A stretch of 64,000 bases of DNA from Amycolatopsis benzoatilytica AK 16/65 (GCF_000383915.1 NZ_KB912942.1:6258564-6322563), one strand, 5' to 3'; numbered from the stretch's first letter, positions 1-10,382 are shown. The notes: generated from the sequence alone by a model not told the origin. Translations and numbers: made by a program.

Positions 1-721
1 CCGGCAGGTCGAACGGGGCGCGGTTCGTCTCGCCGACCATCGAGATCACGTAGATCACGAAGCTCGGGATCAGCATGTAGAAGTACCAGCCGTGCGACTG
101 CGCCTGCACGATCTCCGAGGTCTGCAGCGAACCGGAGTACAGGATCACCGCGACGATCGAGAGGCCCATCGCGATCTCGTAGGAGATCACCTGCGCCGCC
201 GAGCGCATGCCGCCGAAGAGAGGGTAGGGCGAACCGGACGCCCAGCCGGCCAGCACGATGCCGTAAACGCCGACCGACGAGCAGGCCAGGATCACCAGCA
301 CGCCGACCGGCAGGTCCATCAGCTGCAGCACCGTCTGGTGCCCGAAGATCGAGACCACCGGGCCGAACGGGATGGCCGACAGCGCGATCAGCGCGGGCAC
401 CGCGGACAGCACCGGGGCCAGGAAGTACACCTTGCGGTCGGCGCTGTCCGGGATGATCTGCTCCTTGAACGGGAGCTTGATCGCGTCGGCGAGCGACTGC
501 AGGTAGCCGCCGGGGCCGACCCGGTTCGGGCCGGGCCGGTTCTGCATCCGGCCGATCGCCTTGCGCTCCCAGACGATCAGGAAGATCGTCAGGACCGGCC
601 CGATCAGCAGGACCACGACCGACTTGATCAGGACCAGCCACCACGGGTCGTCGGCGAGCAGCCGAGCACGCTCGGCCGCGTCCGGGTACGCGGCGAGGAA
701 CTGCGTGAGCTGCGGGCTCAC
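1..721 (-). CDS. nuoH: NADH-quinone oxidoreductase subunit H (partial, 3' end outside window)
   Basis: This is the membrane subunit of complex I at the junction between the quinone site and the proton-pumping arm. About 240 N-terminal residues are present; the rest lies beyond the window edge. The family signature [20 protein letters not shown] is visible near residues 47-66, followed by several hydrophobic helices and, close to the edge, [11 protein letters not shown] of the quinone-facing loop. The GTG start at 721 overlaps the nuoG stop (GTGA), as expected for translational coupling inside the nuo operon. Identification is firm; only the C-terminus is unseen. Confidence 0.95.
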   Translation of the reverse strand, partial: MSPQLTQFLAAYPDAAERARLLADDPWWLVLIKSVVVLLIGPVLTIFLIVWERKAIGRMQNRPGPNRVGPGGYLQSLADAIKLPFKEQIIPDSADRKVYFLAPVLSAVPALIALSAIPFGPVVSIFGHQTVLQLMDLPVGVLVILACSSVGVYGIVLAGWASGSPYPLFGGMRSAAQVISYEIAMGLSIVAVILYSGSLQTSEIVQAQSHGWYFYMLIPSFVIYVISMVGETNRAPFDLP

Positions 722-3222
722 TGGTCACCTCCGGAGATCTGCACGAGTGCGCCGTGTCCGGCGGCCAGTGCGGCGCGGACGGCCGAGCCGTCGGAGTTGC
801 CGGGCAGCCACACCACGCCGTCCGGCAGGTCGGCCACCTCGACCGGCAGGGTGATCGAGCCGCGTTCGTTCGACACCCGGACCGTGGCCCCGAGTCCCTC
901 GGCGGTCTTCGCCGAAAGCCGGGCGACCGGCGGCCGCTGAGTGCCCTTGAGGTGCGGTTCGTCGTCCTGCAGCGAGCCGTTGTCGATCAGCTGCCGCCAG
1001 GTGGCGAGCACCGCCTGTCCCGGCCCCGGCTCAGAGCGCCCCAATGCCACATTGGGTGCGTCAGCTGCACCCAATGTGGCATTGGTTGCGTGAGATGCAC
1101 CCAATGCCACATTGGGGTGGTTGCCGAGGCGAGCGAAATCGGCGGCCGCGGCGGCGGGGGTTTGGGTGAACAGATCGACGTCCATCTCGACGGCGAGGGT
1201 GTCGAGCACCCGGCCGTCGGAAAGGGATCCGGTGCCCGCGAGCGTGATGTCGAACTCGCGGCGGCGGCCCTCCCAGTTGAGGTAGCTGCCCGCCTTCTCG
1301 ACCGACGGCGCGATCGGCAGGACCACGTCGGCCCGCTCGGTGACTTCGCCGGCCCGCAGTTCCAGGCTGACCACGAAGCCCGCGCTGTCCAGTGCGCGCC
1401 GGGCCAGGTCTGGGTCCGGCAGGTCGTTCGGGTCGACCCCGCCGACCACCAGCGCGTCCAGTTCGCCGTTGGCCGCGGCTTCGAGGATGCCGGTGGTGTC
1501 CCGGCCCGGCTCGGCCGGCAGCTCGGCGCCCCAAAGCTTTTCGACCTCGGCGCGAGCCGCCGCGTCGGCGACCGCGCGGCCGCCGGGCAGCAGCGTCGGA
1601 ACGCAGCCGGTCTCCAGCGCGCCCCGGTCGCCTGCCCGGCGCGGAATCCACGCGAGGCGAGCGCCGGTGCGAGCGGTGAGCCGCAGCAGCGCGGAGAACA
1701 GGCCAGGGATCTCGGCTGCCCGCTCGCCGACCAGGATCACCGCGCCTTCTCCGCTGAGCGCCGTGTCGACGTCCGCCGCGTGCTGCGCGATGCCGTCCAC
1801 CGCGGCCGCTTCGCCGCCCGGGACGCAGGCGAGCAACTCGCCGAAGGTCTTGCGCACCGAGGAAGTCGTCCACTGTCCCAAGTGGACAACGCGGGTGCGG
1901 TTCTTGCGAGCCGCCTTGCGCAGCCGCAGGAACACGATGGGCGCTTCGTCCTCCGGCTCGAAGGCCACGCACAGCACGGTGCGGGCCTTCTCGATCTCGC
2001 CGAACGTCACCCCGGACTCCGGCGTGGTGCCGACGACCGAAGAGCCGAGGAAGTCCAGCTCCTCCGCCGAGTGCGCCCGGGCACGGAAGTCGATGTCGTT
2101 GCTGCGCAGGGCAAGACGGGCGAACTTCGAGTACGCATAGGCGTCCTCGACGGTCAGCCGGCCGCCGGTGAGCACCGCGCCGCCCTTGCCCTCACGCGCC
2201 TTCAGCAGGCCCGCCGCGGCGACCCGGAGCGCGTCGGTCCAGGACGCTTCTTCCAGTTCGCCGTTCTCGTTGCGGACCAGCGGACGGCGGATCCGATCGC
2301 CGGCCTGCACGTACCGGAAGCCGAACCGGCCCTTGTCGCACAGCCATTCCTCGTTGACGTCCGGGTCGTCGCCGGCCAGCTTGCGCTGGACCTTGCCGCG
2401 CCGGAAGTCGGTGCGCTCGGCGCAGCCGGTCGAGCAGTGCTCGCACACGCTCGGCGCGGACACCAGGTCGAACGGCCGCGACCGGAACCGGTAGGCCGCG
2501 CTGGTGAGCGCGCCGACCGGGCAGATCTGGATCACGTTGCCGGAGAAGTACGACTGGAACGGCTCGCCGGAGGTGGTGCGCGAGGCCAGGTCCAGCACGT
2601 CGGCGGTCTCCGCGGTGCCGATCTGCTGGTGTGCGCCGCGTTCCAGCAGCGCGATGAACGGGTCGCCGGCGATCTGGTCGGAGAACCGGGTGCAGCGCTG
2701 GCAGAGCACGCAGCGTTCCCGGTCCAGCAGCACCTGCGACGAGATCGGCAGCGGCTTGGCGAAGGTGCGCTTGGTGTCCACGAACCGGGAGTCGGCGCGG
2801 CCGTGCGCGAGCGCCTGGTTCTGCAGCGGGCACTCGCCGCCCTTGTCGCAGATCGGGCAGTCCAGCGGGTGGTTGATGAGCAGCAGCTCCATCACGCCCT
2901 GCTGCGCCTTGTCCGCGACCGGCGAGGTCAGCTGGGTCTTGACCACCATGCCGTCGGCGACCGTCATCGTGCACGAGGCCTGCGGCTTCGGCATCGGACG
3001 GCCGCCCATTTCGACCTCGACCAGGCACTGGCGGCAGGCGCCCGCCGGATCGAGCAGCGGGTGGTCGCAGAACCGCGGGATGCTGGTGCCGAGCCGCTCG
3101 GCGGTGCGGATCAGCAGCTCGCCCTTGGGCGCGATGACCTCTTCGCCGTCGATGGTCAGCTTCACGTAGCCCTCAGGGACCGGCGTTTCAGCCGTTTCGG
3201 GCTTGTCGGGCGCGATCGTCAT
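718..3222 (-). CDS. nuoG: NADH-quinone oxidoreductase subunit G
   Basis: This is the large iron-sulfur subunit of the NADH-oxidising arm of complex I, 834 aa. The N-terminal 2Fe-2S ferredoxin domain has C52, C63, C66 and C84. Then come an HxxxC...C...C cluster (H118, C122, C125, C131), a 4Fe-4S set starting C171/C174/C177, and a further CxxC cluster (CEHCSTGC) at the start of the molybdopterin-oxidoreductase-like domain. Near residues 702-728 a 10-residue unit is repeated three times ([30 protein letters not shown]). It is encoded by a palindromic DNA repeat and does not look like normal family sequence. The gene overlaps nuoF by 4 nt and nuoH by 4 nt. Confidence 0.96.
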   Translation of the reverse strand: MTIAPDKPETAETPVPEGYVKLTIDGEEVIAPKGELLIRTAERLGTSIPRFCDHPLLDPAGACRQCLVEVEMGGRPMPKPQASCTMTVADGMVVKTQLTSPVADKAQQGVMELLLINHPLDCPICDKGGECPLQNQALAHGRADSRFVDTKRTFAKPLPISSQVLLDRERCVLCQRCTRFSDQIAGDPFIALLERGAHQQIGTAETADVLDLASRTTSGEPFQSYFSGNVIQICPVGALTSAAYRFRSRPFDLVSAPSVCEHCSTGCAERTDFRRGKVQRKLAGDDPDVNEEWLCDKGRFGFRYVQAGDRIRRPLVRNENGELEEASWTDALRVAAAGLLKAREGKGGAVLTGGRLTVEDAYAYSKFARLALRSNDIDFRARAHSAEELDFLGSSVVGTTPESGVTFGEIEKARTVLCVAFEPEDEAPIVFLRLRKAARKNRTRVVHLGQWTTSSVRKTFGELLACVPGGEAAAVDGIAQHAADVDTALSGEGAVILVGERAAEIPGLFSALLRLTARTGARLAWIPRRAGDRGALETGCVPTLLPGGRAVADAAARAEVEKLWGAELPAEPGRDTTGILEAAANGELDALVVGGVDPNDLPDPDLARRALDSAGFVVSLELRAGEVTERADVVLPIAPSVEKAGSYLNWEGRRREFDITLAGTGSLSDGRVLDTLAVEMDVDLFTQTPAAAAADFARLGNHPNVALGASHATNATLGAADAPNVALGRSEPGPGQAVLATWRQLIDNGSLQDDEPHLKGTQRPPVARLSAKTAEGLGATVRVSNERGSITLPVEVADLPDGVVWLPGNSDGSAVRAALAAGHGALVQISGGDQ
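1040..1116. repeat. Three-unit palindromic repeat inside nuoG
   Basis: Three near-palindromic units of CCAATGCCACATTGG type start at 1040, 1070 and 1100, an exact 30-bp period. The middle unit is inverted relative to the outer two. Bases 1041-1059 and 1067-1085 form a perfect 19-bp inverted repeat around a 7-nt loop. Because 30 is a multiple of three, the array adds 10 residues per unit to NuoG without a frameshift. I see no other copy of this repeat in the window. Confidence 0.93.
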
Positions 3223-4499
3223 GCCTGCGCTCCCACCAACTCGCGCTTGTTGCTCTCACACAAGGCCAGGAACTCGTCCCGGAAGTACTTGATGCCGCTC
3301 TGGATCGGCGACACCGCGCCGTCCGCGAGCGCGCAGAACGAGCGGCCGAAGATGTTGTCGCACACGTCCAGGAGGGTGTCGATGTCCTCCTCGGTGCCGT
3401 GGCCCTCGACCATCCGCTCCAGGATCTGCGCCAGCCAGTACGTGCCTTCGCGGCACGGCGTGCACTTGCCGCAGGACTCGTGCTCGTAGAACTTCGTCCA
3501 CTTCATGACCGCCCACGGCACCGAAACGGTCTCGTTGAAGACCTGCACCGCGGTCGTGCCGAGCATCGAACCGGCTTCGGCCGCGCCCTCGAAGTCCAGC
3601 GGGACGTCGATGTGCTCGGCGGTGAACATCGGCGTGGACGACCCGCCCGGGGTCCAGAACTTGAGCGGGATGCCGTCCTTCATGCCACCGGCGAGCTCCA
3701 GCAGCTCGCGCAGCGTGGTGCCGAGCGGGCATTCGTACTGGCCGGGCTTCTCGACATGGCCGGAGATCGAGTAGATCTTCGGGCCGGGCGACTTTTCCCG
3801 GCCCATCTCCCGGAACCAGGACGAACCAGCGTTGACGATGTACGAAGCGGACGCGATGGTCTCGACGTTGTTCACCGTGGTCGGCGCCGCGTACAGACCC
3901 GCGGCGGCCGGGAACGGCGGCTTGAGCCGGGGCTGGCCGCGACGGCCTTCCAGCGAGTCCAGCAGCGCCGTTTCCTCACCGCAGATGTACGCGCCGGCCC
4001 CGGCGTGCACTGTCAGCTCCAGGTCCCAGCCGGAGCCGAAGATGTTCTTGCCCAGGTAGCCCTTCGCGTATGCCTCGCGCGCGGCCGCGTTGAGCCGGCG
4101 GATGCAGTGCAGCGCCTCGCCCCGGACGTAGATGAAGCAGTGATGCGAACGCATCGCGTACGAGGCGATGATGCAGCCCTCGAGCAGCGAGTGCGGGTCC
4201 GCCATCATCAGCGGAATGTCTTTGCAGGTACCGGGTTCGCCCTCGTCGGCGTTGATCACCAGGTAGTGCGGCTTGTCCTCGTTCGGCGGCATGAACGACC
4301 ACTTGACGCCCGCCGGGAAGCCCGCGCCGCCACGGCCGCGCAGACCGGAGTCCTTGACCACCTGCACGAGCTGCTCCGGCGCGGCGGCCAGTGCCTTGCG
4401 TGCCGCGGTGTAGCCCTCAAGCGCCTCGTAGGTCTCGATCCGCCAGGATTCCGGGGACAGCCAGCGCTTCGTGAGGACCGGAGTGATCGGATCGGCCAT
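3219..4499 (-). CDS. nuoF: NADH-quinone oxidoreductase subunit F
   Basis: This is the 51-kDa-type subunit that binds NADH, FMN and the N3 cluster, 426 aa. The glycine-rich nucleotide site [11 protein letters not shown] is at residues 52-62, and a second conserved stretch, [13 protein letters not shown], at 167-179. The 4Fe-4S ligands are C343, C346 and C349 ([12 protein letters not shown]) plus C389. Length and motifs match the family. The start codon overlaps the nuoE stop by one base (TAATG) and the stop overlaps the nuoG start (ATGA), so it sits in a tightly coupled operon. No key residue is missing. Confidence 0.97.
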   Translation of the reverse strand: MADPITPVLTKRWLSPESWRIETYEALEGYTAARKALAAAPEQLVQVVKDSGLRGRGGAGFPAGVKWSFMPPNEDKPHYLVINADEGEPGTCKDIPLMMADPHSLLEGCIIASYAMRSHHCFIYVRGEALHCIRRLNAAAREAYAKGYLGKNIFGSGWDLELTVHAGAGAYICGEETALLDSLEGRRGQPRLKPPFPAAAGLYAAPTTVNNVETIASASYIVNAGSSWFREMGREKSPGPKIYSISGHVEKPGQYECPLGTTLRELLELAGGMKDGIPLKFWTPGGSSTPMFTAEHIDVPLDFEGAAEAGSMLGTTAVQVFNETVSVPWAVMKWTKFYEHESCGKCTPCREGTYWLAQILERMVEGHGTEEDIDTLLDVCDNIFGRSFCALADGAVSPIQSGIKYFRDEFLALCESNKRELVGAQA

Positions 4500-5377
4500 T
4501 ACTTCTTCTCCCCCTCTTTATTGGGCAGAGTTGGAAGCGGAACGTCGTGCATGCCCGGCGCGGACCAGCCGCGGTCGGTCGCGAGCTGCGCGCCACGCAG
4601 GGTCTCGACCGCTTGCGACGGGCCGTCCACGTCAGCGCGGTAGACGGCCTCGTCCTCCGGCCAGAACCCGGCGAGCTGCCGCTCCACACCCTTGAAGTCC
4701 GACAGCGGCGCGCCGCGCGTCGGAGCGGGCTTTTTGCCAGCCCGCAACGCGTCGACGAGCGCGACCGCCTTGTCCGGCGTCTGGTTGTCGAAGTACTCGT
4801 AGTCCACCTGAATGACCGGGCCGAGGTCGCAGGCAGCGAGACATTCCGCGTGCTCCAGCGTGATCGAGCCCGGCTCACCCGGCGTACCCGCGGTTTCCTC
4901 GTGCCCCAGCGGATTTTCCGCCGAACCGAGGTGTGTCTGCAGCTTCTGGTAGATCGCGTCACCGCCCAGCGCCGCGCACAGCGTGTTGGTGCACACGCTC
5001 ACCAGGTGCTCACCGCACGGGCGGCGCTTGTACATGGTGTAGAACGTCGCGACCGCGCTGACTTCGGCGTCGGTGAGGTCCAAGTGCTTGGCGCAGAAGG
5101 TGATGCCTTCCTGGCTCACGTAGCCCTGCACGGACTGGACCAGGTGCAGCATCGGCAGCAGCGCCGACCGCGACACCGGGTAGCGGGCGATGATTTCCTC
5201 GGCCTCGCGGTGCGTGACGGCGTCGAAGATGTCCTCGGCCGGCGCGTTGGCGAGGATTTCCTCGGCCACCGCCGGGTCGGGCGCGATCGCGACGACGTCG
5301 GTGTCCGCACCGGCCGCCATGTGCGTCGTCACCGCGTCACGCGGTCCCGGCTCCGGGACAGCAGTCGGGTTCGTCAT
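4499..5377 (-). CDS. nuoE: NADH-quinone oxidoreductase subunit E
   Basis: This is the 24-kDa-type thioredoxin-fold 2Fe-2S subunit of the NADH dehydrogenase module, 292 aa. Cluster ligands are C129, C134, C179 and C183, in SVCTNTLC and [13 protein letters not shown]. It is longer than the roughly 170-residue E. coli subunit. About 50 extra residues at the N-terminus and about 65 at the C-terminus look polar and poorly conserved, which I recall as usual in actinobacteria. It overlaps nuoD by 4 nt and nuoF by 1 nt. Confidence 0.96.
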   Translation of the reverse strand: MTNPTAVPEPGPRDAVTTHMAAGADTDVVAIAPDPAVAEEILANAPAEDIFDAVTHREAEEIIARYPVSRSALLPMLHLVQSVQGYVSQEGITFCAKHLDLTDAEVSAVATFYTMYKRRPCGEHLVSVCTNTLCAALGGDAIYQKLQTHLGSAENPLGHEETAGTPGEPGSITLEHAECLAACDLGPVIQVDYEYFDNQTPDKAVALVDALRAGKKPAPTRGAPLSDFKGVERQLAGFWPEDEAVYRADVDGPSQAVETLRGAQLATDRGWSAPGMHDVPLPTLPNKEGEKK

Positions 5378-6708
5378 CGGTCAACTCCCCCCAGGACCGG
5401 GTCGATCGAAGCGATCACCACGACCAGGTCGGCCACCAGGCCGCCTTCGGCCATCGCCGGCATCGCTTGCATGTTCACGAAACTGGGCTCGCGCAGGTGT
5501 ACGCGCAGCGGCCGGGTGCCGCCGTCGGACACCAGGTGCGCGGCGATCTCGCCACGCGGCGACTCGATCGCGGTGTAGACCTGGCCGGGCGGGACGTGGA
5601 AGCCCTCGGTGACCAGCTTGAAGTGATGGATCAGCGATTCCATCGACTGGCCCATGATCTTCTTGACGTGGCCGAGCGAGTTGCCCATCCCGTCGCTGCC
5701 GATGGACAGCTGCGCGGGCCAGGCGATCTTCTTGTCCTCCACCATGACCGGGCCGGGCTCGGCCATCTTCACGACCTGCTTCATGATCCGCAGGCTCTGG
5801 TGGATTTCTTCCAGCCGCAGCAGGTACCGGGCCCAGCTGTCCGCGTCGGTCGAGGTCGGCACATCGAACTCGAACTCGTCGTAGCGCGAGTACGGCTCGG
5901 TCTTGCGCAGGTCCCAGGGCAGGCCCGCGGCGCGCAGCACCGGGCCGGTGATGCCGAGTTCGAGGCACGCGTCCAGGGGCAGCACGCCGACGTCCTTGAG
6001 CCGGTTGCGCCAGATCGGCTGGCCGGTGAACATCTTGTCGTACAGCGGAAGCCGCTTGTCCATGATCTTGCAGAACTCGAGGACCTTCTCTTTCCAGTCC
6101 TCGGGCATGTCCTGGGCGAGCCCGCCGGGCCGGATGAACGCGTGGTTCATCCGCAGTCCGGTCAGGTACTCCAGCAGGTGCATGGCCTCTTCGCGCTCGC
6201 GGAAGCCGAGCGTCATCGCGGTGGTGGCGCCGAGGTCCATCCCGCCGGTCGCGATGAACACCAGGTGCGAGGTGATCCGGTTGAGCTCCAGCAGCAGCAC
6301 CCGCAGGATCTCCGCGCGCGGCGGGGCCTGGATGCCGAGCAGCTTCTCGACGCCGAGGCAGTAGCACATTTCGTTGGACAGCGGCGCGAGATAGTCCGCC
6401 CGGGTCACGAAGGTGACGCCCTGGGTCCAAGTGCGGAACTCGGTGCTCTTCTCGATGCCGGTGTGCAAGTAGCCGACGACCGCGCGCAGCTGCGTGACGG
6501 TCTCGCCTTCCAGTTCCAGTACCAGCCGGAGCACGCCGTGCGTGGACGGGTGCTGCGGGCCCATGTTGATGACCATCCGGTCGTCGTGCTGGGCGTCGCC
6601 GAGAACTTCTTCCCAGTCCCCGCCGGAGACGTGGTAGACGGGACCTTCAGTGGTTTCCCGGACTGCGGCGTACTCGGGCGCTTCCGTCGTTTCTTCGTTG
6701 ATAGTCAC
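5374..6708 (-). CDS. nuoD: NADH-quinone oxidoreductase subunit D
   Basis: This is the 49-kDa subunit that helps form the quinone-binding cavity of complex I, 444 aa. The diagnostic N-terminal stretch [16 protein letters not shown] is present near residues 47-62. The remainder matches the hydrogenase-derived fold, ending with the conserved C-terminal segment rich in Asp, Val and Ile. NuoC and NuoD are separate proteins here, unlike the E. coli fusion. The gene overlaps nuoC and nuoE by 4 nt each. Confidence 0.97.
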   Translation of the reverse strand: MTINEETTEAPEYAAVRETTEGPVYHVSGGDWEEVLGDAQHDDRMVINMGPQHPSTHGVLRLVLELEGETVTQLRAVVGYLHTGIEKSTEFRTWTQGVTFVTRADYLAPLSNEMCYCLGVEKLLGIQAPPRAEILRVLLLELNRITSHLVFIATGGMDLGATTAMTLGFREREEAMHLLEYLTGLRMNHAFIRPGGLAQDMPEDWKEKVLEFCKIMDKRLPLYDKMFTGQPIWRNRLKDVGVLPLDACLELGITGPVLRAAGLPWDLRKTEPYSRYDEFEFDVPTSTDADSWARYLLRLEEIHQSLRIMKQVVKMAEPGPVMVEDKKIAWPAQLSIGSDGMGNSLGHVKKIMGQSMESLIHHFKLVTEGFHVPPGQVYTAIESPRGEIAAHLVSDGGTRPLRVHLREPSFVNMQAMPAMAEGGLVADLVVVIASIDPVLGGVDR

Positions 6709-7484
6709 GAGTACGACCTCCGCTGGTCCGGCGGCGGGATTTCCGCGCCCTTGTATTCGACCGGGATCCCGCCGAGCGGGTAGTCCTTGCGCTGGGGGTG
6801 GCCGTCCCAGTCGTCCGGCATGAAGATGCGGGTGAGGCCGGGGTGGCCGTCGAAGACGATGCCGAACATGTCGTACGCCTCGCGCTCGTGCCAGTCGGCG
6901 GTCGCGTAGACCGGGACGAGCGACGGGACGTGCAGGTCGTCCATGTCCATGGCGACTTCGAGCCGGATCCGGCGGCGGTAGGTCATCGACAGGAAGTCGT
7001 AGACCGCGTGCATCCGCTGCGGGACGTCCACGCCGTAGTCGACGCCGGTCACCGCCATCAGCATCTCGAATCGCAGGCCGGTGTCGTTGCGCAGCACCTT
7101 GGCGATGTCGAGCAGGTGCGCGCGGTCGACGTAAAACGTGATCTCGCCGCGGTCCACCGTGGTCTGCAGGATCGCCGAGACGGGAATCTTGTTGTCCGCC
7201 AAGGCGGCCAGGAACTCGTCGGCGAACTCGTCGAACCAGCCGCCGTACGGGCGTTCCGCGGGCGGCGGGCTGTAGGCGGGCAGCCGCAGGCCGCCGTAAC
7301 CGGAGGTGTCACCGCTGCCGCGGACGCCGAACATGCCCTTGCGCTCGCGACCGGCGACCATCGGCTCGGCGGGCGCGGCGCCCTGGGGTTCGAGACCGGA
7401 TTCCGGCCGCTCCGCGCTGGAGTACGGGCCGCCGGTTTCTGGGTTTTCCGGGGTTTCTTCGGGGTTTTCGGGCACCGTGCTCAC
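6705..7484 (-). CDS. nuoC: NADH-quinone oxidoreductase subunit C
   Basis: This is the 30-kDa-type subunit of the connecting arm, 259 aa. The signature [20 protein letters not shown] followed by [21 protein letters not shown] lies in the C-terminal third. I chose the GTG at 7484, which overlaps the nuoB stop (GTGA) and gives MSTVPEN; the open frame runs further upstream only because it lies antiparallel to nuoB codons. The first 70 or so residues are Pro/Glu-rich and look disordered, a lineage-specific extension on an otherwise ordinary domain. Confidence 0.93.
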   Translation of the reverse strand: MSTVPENPEETPENPETGGPYSSAERPESGLEPQGAAPAEPMVAGRERKGMFGVRGSGDTSGYGGLRLPAYSPPPAERPYGGWFDEFADEFLAALADNKIPVSAILQTTVDRGEITFYVDRAHLLDIAKVLRNDTGLRFEMLMAVTGVDYGVDVPQRMHAVYDFLSMTYRRRIRLEVAMDMDDLHVPSLVPVYATADWHEREAYDMFGIVFDGHPGLTRIFMPDDWDGHPQRKDYPLGGIPVEYKGAEIPPPDQRRSYS

Positions 7485-8029
7485 TTCTTCGCGTACTTGA
7501 TCGAGGACGGGATCAATTCGGTGCGCTTCCCGCTGGCGGCGCGGATGGCGGCGCGGCGAGCGTTGATCGGCTCGTCCTGGATCTTGGCGTGCAGCTTGAG
7601 GATCGCGTCGAGCAGCATTTCCGGCCGCGGCGGGCAGCCGGGCAGGTACATGTCGACCGGCACGATGTGGTCGACGCCCTGGACCACGGCGTAGTTGTTG
7701 AACATGCCGCCGGACGAGGCGCAGACGCCCATCGCCAGCACCCACTTGGGCTCGGCCATCTGGTCGTAGATCTGGCGCAGCACCGGGGCCATCTTCTGGG
7801 TGACCCGGCCGGCCACGATCATCAGGTCGGCTTGGCGCGGCGTCGCGGAGAACCGCTCCATGCCGAACCGGGCGATGTCGTAGCGGGAACCGCCGACCGA
7901 CATCATTTCGAACGCGCAGCAGGCGAGGCCGAAGGTGGCCGGCCACAGCGAGTTCTTGCGTGCCCAGTTGACCAGTCCCTCGAGGCTGGCCAGCAGGATG
8001 CCGTTGGGGAGTTTCTCTTCCAGGCCCAT
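7481..8029 (-). CDS. nuoB: NADH-quinone oxidoreductase subunit B
   Basis: This subunit carries the terminal N2 4Fe-4S cluster that passes electrons to menaquinone, 182 aa. Cluster ligands are seen in [11 protein letters not shown] (tandem Cys), in VCASSGG and in [10 protein letters not shown] start it at ATG 8029, giving [18 protein letters not shown] as in other actinobacteria and lying 4 nt after the nuoA stop. An alternative upstream ATG at 8068 would add 13 residues and overlap nuoA. Confidence 0.95.
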   Translation of the reverse strand: MGLEEKLPNGILLASLEGLVNWARKNSLWPATFGLACCAFEMMSVGGSRYDIARFGMERFSATPRQADLMIVAGRVTQKMAPVLRQIYDQMAEPKWVLAMGVCASSGGMFNNYAVVQGVDHIVPVDMYLPGCPPRPEMLLDAILKLHAKIQDEPINARRAAIRAASGKRTELIPSSIKYAKK

Positions 8030-8033
8030 GGGT

Positions 8034-8450
8034 TCAGTTCCAATCCAGGCCGCCGCGCCGCCAGACATAGGCGTACGCGAACCCGACCGTCACGATGAAC
8101 AACACGATCTCCACCAGCCCGAATACCCCGAGAGCGTTGGCGTTTACCGCGAACGGGTAGAGGAACACCATCTCGATGTCGAACAGGATGAAGAGCATTG
8201 CCGTGATGTAGTAGGCGACCGGCATCCGGCCGCCGCCCACCAGCGGCTGCGGCGACGGTTCGATGCCGCATTCGTAAGCCTCGTACTTCGCGCGGTTGTA
8301 CCGCTTCGGCCCGACCAGCGGGCCGAGCAGCACGGAGGCCACGGCGAACGCGGCCGCGAGCACGAAGAGCAGGACGAGCGGCAGATACACGTTCAGTCCG
8401 GGCGCTGCCGGTCCGGGATCGGCCTGCGCCAGCACGGGCACCATCAGCAC
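8034..8450 (-). CDS. nuoA: NADH-quinone oxidoreductase subunit A
   Basis: This is a small membrane subunit of complex I, 138 aa, with three predicted transmembrane helices. The family loop [10 protein letters not shown], containing the quinone-site Cys, is present between helices 1 and 2, and [12 protein letters not shown] marks helix 2. It is the first gene of the nuo operon, so its upstream region holds the operon promoter. The start is uncertain: GTG 8450 and ATG 8444 are both possible and neither has an ideal ribosome-binding site. Confidence 0.93.
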   Translation of the reverse strand: MLMVPVLAQADPGPAAPGLNVYLPLVLLFVLAAAFAVASVLLGPLVGPKRYNRAKYEAYECGIEPSPQPLVGGGRMPVAYYITAMLFILFDIEMVFLYPFAVNANALGVFGLVEIVLFIVTVGFAYAYVWRRGGLDWN

Positions 8451-8590
8451 GGGGTCTTCGCCATCCTTTCCGCGCCGCTGCGGGTTGTCTCGGGTAGTGG
8501 TCCGAGTCCTCGGTGCGGACCCTAAGGGAGCTGGGTCACACCGCCGAGGGTCAGGGCGCCCTTACGGCCCGTGGCCGAACCACACCCTGC

Positions 8591-8608
8591 TTGTGAAATA
8601 GTTCACAA
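8591..8608. promoter_or_regulatory. Rex operator, site 1 (upstream of nuoA)
   Basis: TTGTGAAATAGTTCACAA is an 18-bp palindrome with perfect TTGTGAA/TTCACAA arms, matching the known Rex consensus TTGTGAAN4TTCACAA. It is about 140 bp upstream of nuoA. Rex itself is encoded at 44745-46004. Rex should bind here when NADH is low and release when NADH rises. Confidence 0.88.
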
Positions 8609-8622
8609 GCGACTCGTCGCAG

Positions 8623-8640
8623 CTGTGAAGCGATTCACAA
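8623..8640. promoter_or_regulatory. Rex operator, site 2 (upstream of nuoA)
   Basis: CTGTGAAGCGATTCACAA is a second Rex-type palindrome, with TGTGAA and TTCACA arms and one outer mismatch. Its centre lies 32 bp from the centre of site 1. That is about three helical turns, which would put two Rex dimers on the same face of the DNA. Confidence 0.85.
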
Positions 8641-8810
8641 AGCATGGGGGGAGTGTAGGACGTGAGTCACACCCTTGTCCCTAGGGGTTGCCGTCTAAGG
8701 CTGCCCTAACTCGAAGGTCGCCTCTCCCGGACGACCCGCGGGCGCAATCGCGAGACCAGCGGTAAAGGCCCCTTGAAGAACCGCGCCGCTCCGGTGCCCC
8801 GGCGCGATCT

Positions 8811-8824
8811 TGTGACGTATCACA
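8811..8824. promoter_or_regulatory. 14-bp perfect palindrome TGTGACGTATCACA
   Basis: The two 5-bp arms TGTGA/TCACA are those of Crp/FNR-family sites, but with a 4-bp centre instead of the usual 6. It is about 360 bp upstream of nuoA. The cognate regulator is unknown and a chance palindrome is possible. Confidence 0.4.
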
Positions 8825-8950
8825 CTGACCGGCCGGGCAACCACTGCTCCAGCCGGGTAAACGATCAACCCCCCAGGCCGCTCCCGGCCGGCCCGAACCC
8901 GCCGCGCAACCCACGCCGCCCCGCGGCAACGCGACCCCACGCCCGAACGT

Positions 8951-9001
8951 CCGTGAAGGGACCCTCGAGGGAATCTAAGTCCCTCAAGGTGCCCTTCACG
9001 G
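8951..9001. repeat. 3'-end palindrome family, copy 1
   Basis: This is a 51-bp inverted repeat with arms beginning CCGTGAAGGG and ending CCCTTCACGG around a short AT-richer centre. It lies 79 nt downstream of the menJ stop. The arms carry a few mismatches (for example ACCCTCGAGG against AAGGTG), making it more diverged than copies 6 and 8. Confidence 0.92.
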
Positions 9002-9079
9002 ACACTCTCCGCGCACCCACGCAGCTTCCGGGCCCACCCAGCCTCGGGCCACCCCGCCCAACCCCCGGGCAGAGACGAA

Positions 9080-10372
9080 TCAGCGAGGGCTGGGGGTAAC
9101 CCGCGCCAACGCGGCGATCAGCCGATCCACCCCGTCCCCGCCGCGGGCGTCGTAACACCCGGAAAGCCCCTTGTACACCAACGGAAGGATCTTGTTCACC
9201 CGCAACCCGTACTTGGTCGCCGCGTGCATGATCTTCGGCTTCCCGATCAGCTTCGCGAACACGTTCCCCAGCCGGTAGTACCCGCCCATCAGATCGGCGA
9301 CCGCTCGCGGGTAGCCCTCCAGCGCGCGCTCCCGCGACGGCCCTTCGGGCCGGGCCAGCGCCTGCACGACCGCCTCCGCGGCGAGCTGCGCCGACTCCAT
9401 CGCCGCCGAAATGCCCTCGCCGTTGAACGGGCTGACCATGCCGCCGGCGTCGCCGAGCAGCAGCAGCCCGTCGCGGTAGTGCGGGGTGCGGTTGAACCCC
9501 ATCGGCAGCCCGGCGCCGCCGACCTTGCCGATCGCGTTTTCCTCGCGGTAGCCCCATTCCTCCGGGGTGCCGTCGAGCCACTGGCGCAGCAGCGCGCGGT
9601 AGTCGGTGTTGCGGAAGGACGCCGAGGTGGACAGCATTCCGAGGCCGACGTTCACCGTCCCGTCGCCGAGCGGGAAGGCCCAGCCGTAGCCGGGCAGCAG
9701 CTTCGGGTCGCGCGGGTCGGAGCGGTCCCAGAGTTCGAGGTGGCCCTCGATGAACGGGTCGTCGTGCTTCGGGCTTTTGTAGTAGCGCCGCACCGCGACG
9801 CCCATCGGGCGCTTCTCGTTCTTGTCGATGCCGACGCTCAGCGCGAGCCGCGCGGACACACCGTCGCAGGCCAGCACCAGCGGGGCCCGATAGCTGACTG
9901 GCGTCTTGTCCGGCCCGACCTTCGCCTCGACGCCGACCACGCGGCCTGAGGCGTTGGTGATCGCGCTCGTCACCGTGGTGCGCTCGTACAGCCGCGCGCC
10001 CGCCTTGACGGCGGTCTTCGCGAGCAGGTCGTCGAAGTCCTGCCGGGTGCGGGAGACGCCGTAAGGCGGGTAGTCGGTGAGGTCCGGCCAGTCGAACTCG
10101 AGTGTGAGGTCGCCGGTGAGGATCCGCAGGCCGCGGCTGCGCACCCAGCCGGCGTCGGCGCTGGTGTCGATGCCGAGGTCGATCAGCTGTTTCACGCCGC
10201 GCGGCGTGAGCCCGTCGCCGCACACCTTCTCGCGAGGGAAGGCGGTCTTCTCCAGCAGCAGGACGTCCACGCCCGCCCGGGCGAGGTAGGTGGCCACGGT
10301 GGAACCGGCCGGTCCCGCCCCGACCACGATCACTTCGGCGTCGTGGTCCGGGTTGCGGCGCGAGATCGTCAT
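9080..10372 (-). CDS. menJ: Geranylgeranyl reductase family flavoprotein, probable menaquinone reductase MenJ
   Basis: This FAD-dependent reductase of 430 aa belongs to the geranylgeranyl-reductase family. The dinucleotide fold GAGPAGS is at residues 18-24 and the FAD signature GDAGGMVSPFNGEGI at 307-321; PREKVCGDGLTPRG near 46-59 is the family motif. In M. tuberculosis the homologue Rv0561c (MenJ) saturates one isoprene unit of menaquinone-9 and lies near menG, as here. The role on menaquinone is inferred from that context; reduction of another polyprenyl chain cannot be excluded. It ends 10 nt before the menG start region, same strand. Confidence 0.8.
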   Translation of the reverse strand: MTISRRNPDHDAEVIVVGAGPAGSTVATYLARAGVDVLLLEKTAFPREKVCGDGLTPRGVKQLIDLGIDTSADAGWVRSRGLRILTGDLTLEFDWPDLTDYPPYGVSRTRQDFDDLLAKTAVKAGARLYERTTVTSAITNASGRVVGVEAKVGPDKTPVSYRAPLVLACDGVSARLALSVGIDKNEKRPMGVAVRRYYKSPKHDDPFIEGHLELWDRSDPRDPKLLPGYGWAFPLGDGTVNVGLGMLSTSASFRNTDYRALLRQWLDGTPEEWGYREENAIGKVGGAGLPMGFNRTPHYRDGLLLLGDAGGMVSPFNGEGISAAMESAQLAAEAVVQALARPEGPSRERALEGYPRAVADLMGGYYRLGNVFAKLIGKPKIMHAATKYGLRVNKILPLVYKGLSGCYDARGGDGVDRLIAALARVTPSPR

Positions 10373-10382
10373 GCCGCCGATT

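Larger units (their letters stand above)
8451..9079. other. Regulatory intergenic region between nuoA and menJ
   Basis: This is a 629-bp stretch without a convincing gene. It lies upstream of nuoA and downstream of menJ, both minus strand. Reading from nuoA it holds two Rex-type operators (8591-8640), a 14-bp perfect palindrome (8811-8824) and one copy of the 3'-end palindrome family (8951-9001). It is the longest and most regulatory-looking gap in the window and should contain the nuo promoter. I cannot assign -10 and -35 boxes with confidence. Confidence 0.7.

Noticed and set aside
754..3489. 911-codon frame on the plus strand
   Set aside because: It is antisense to nuoG, whose iron-sulfur motifs are unmistakable. 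The plus-strand product has no recognisable domain.
7485..7946. N-terminal extension of nuoC
   Set aside because: The frame stays open but lies within nuoB in another frame. The extra residues are Arg/Pro-rich and unlike any NuoC.
8757..8790. Possible ninth palindrome copy (GGTAAAGGCCCCTTGAAG)
   Set aside because: Only a short half resembles the family. There is no matching second arm and the outer CCGTGAA is missing.
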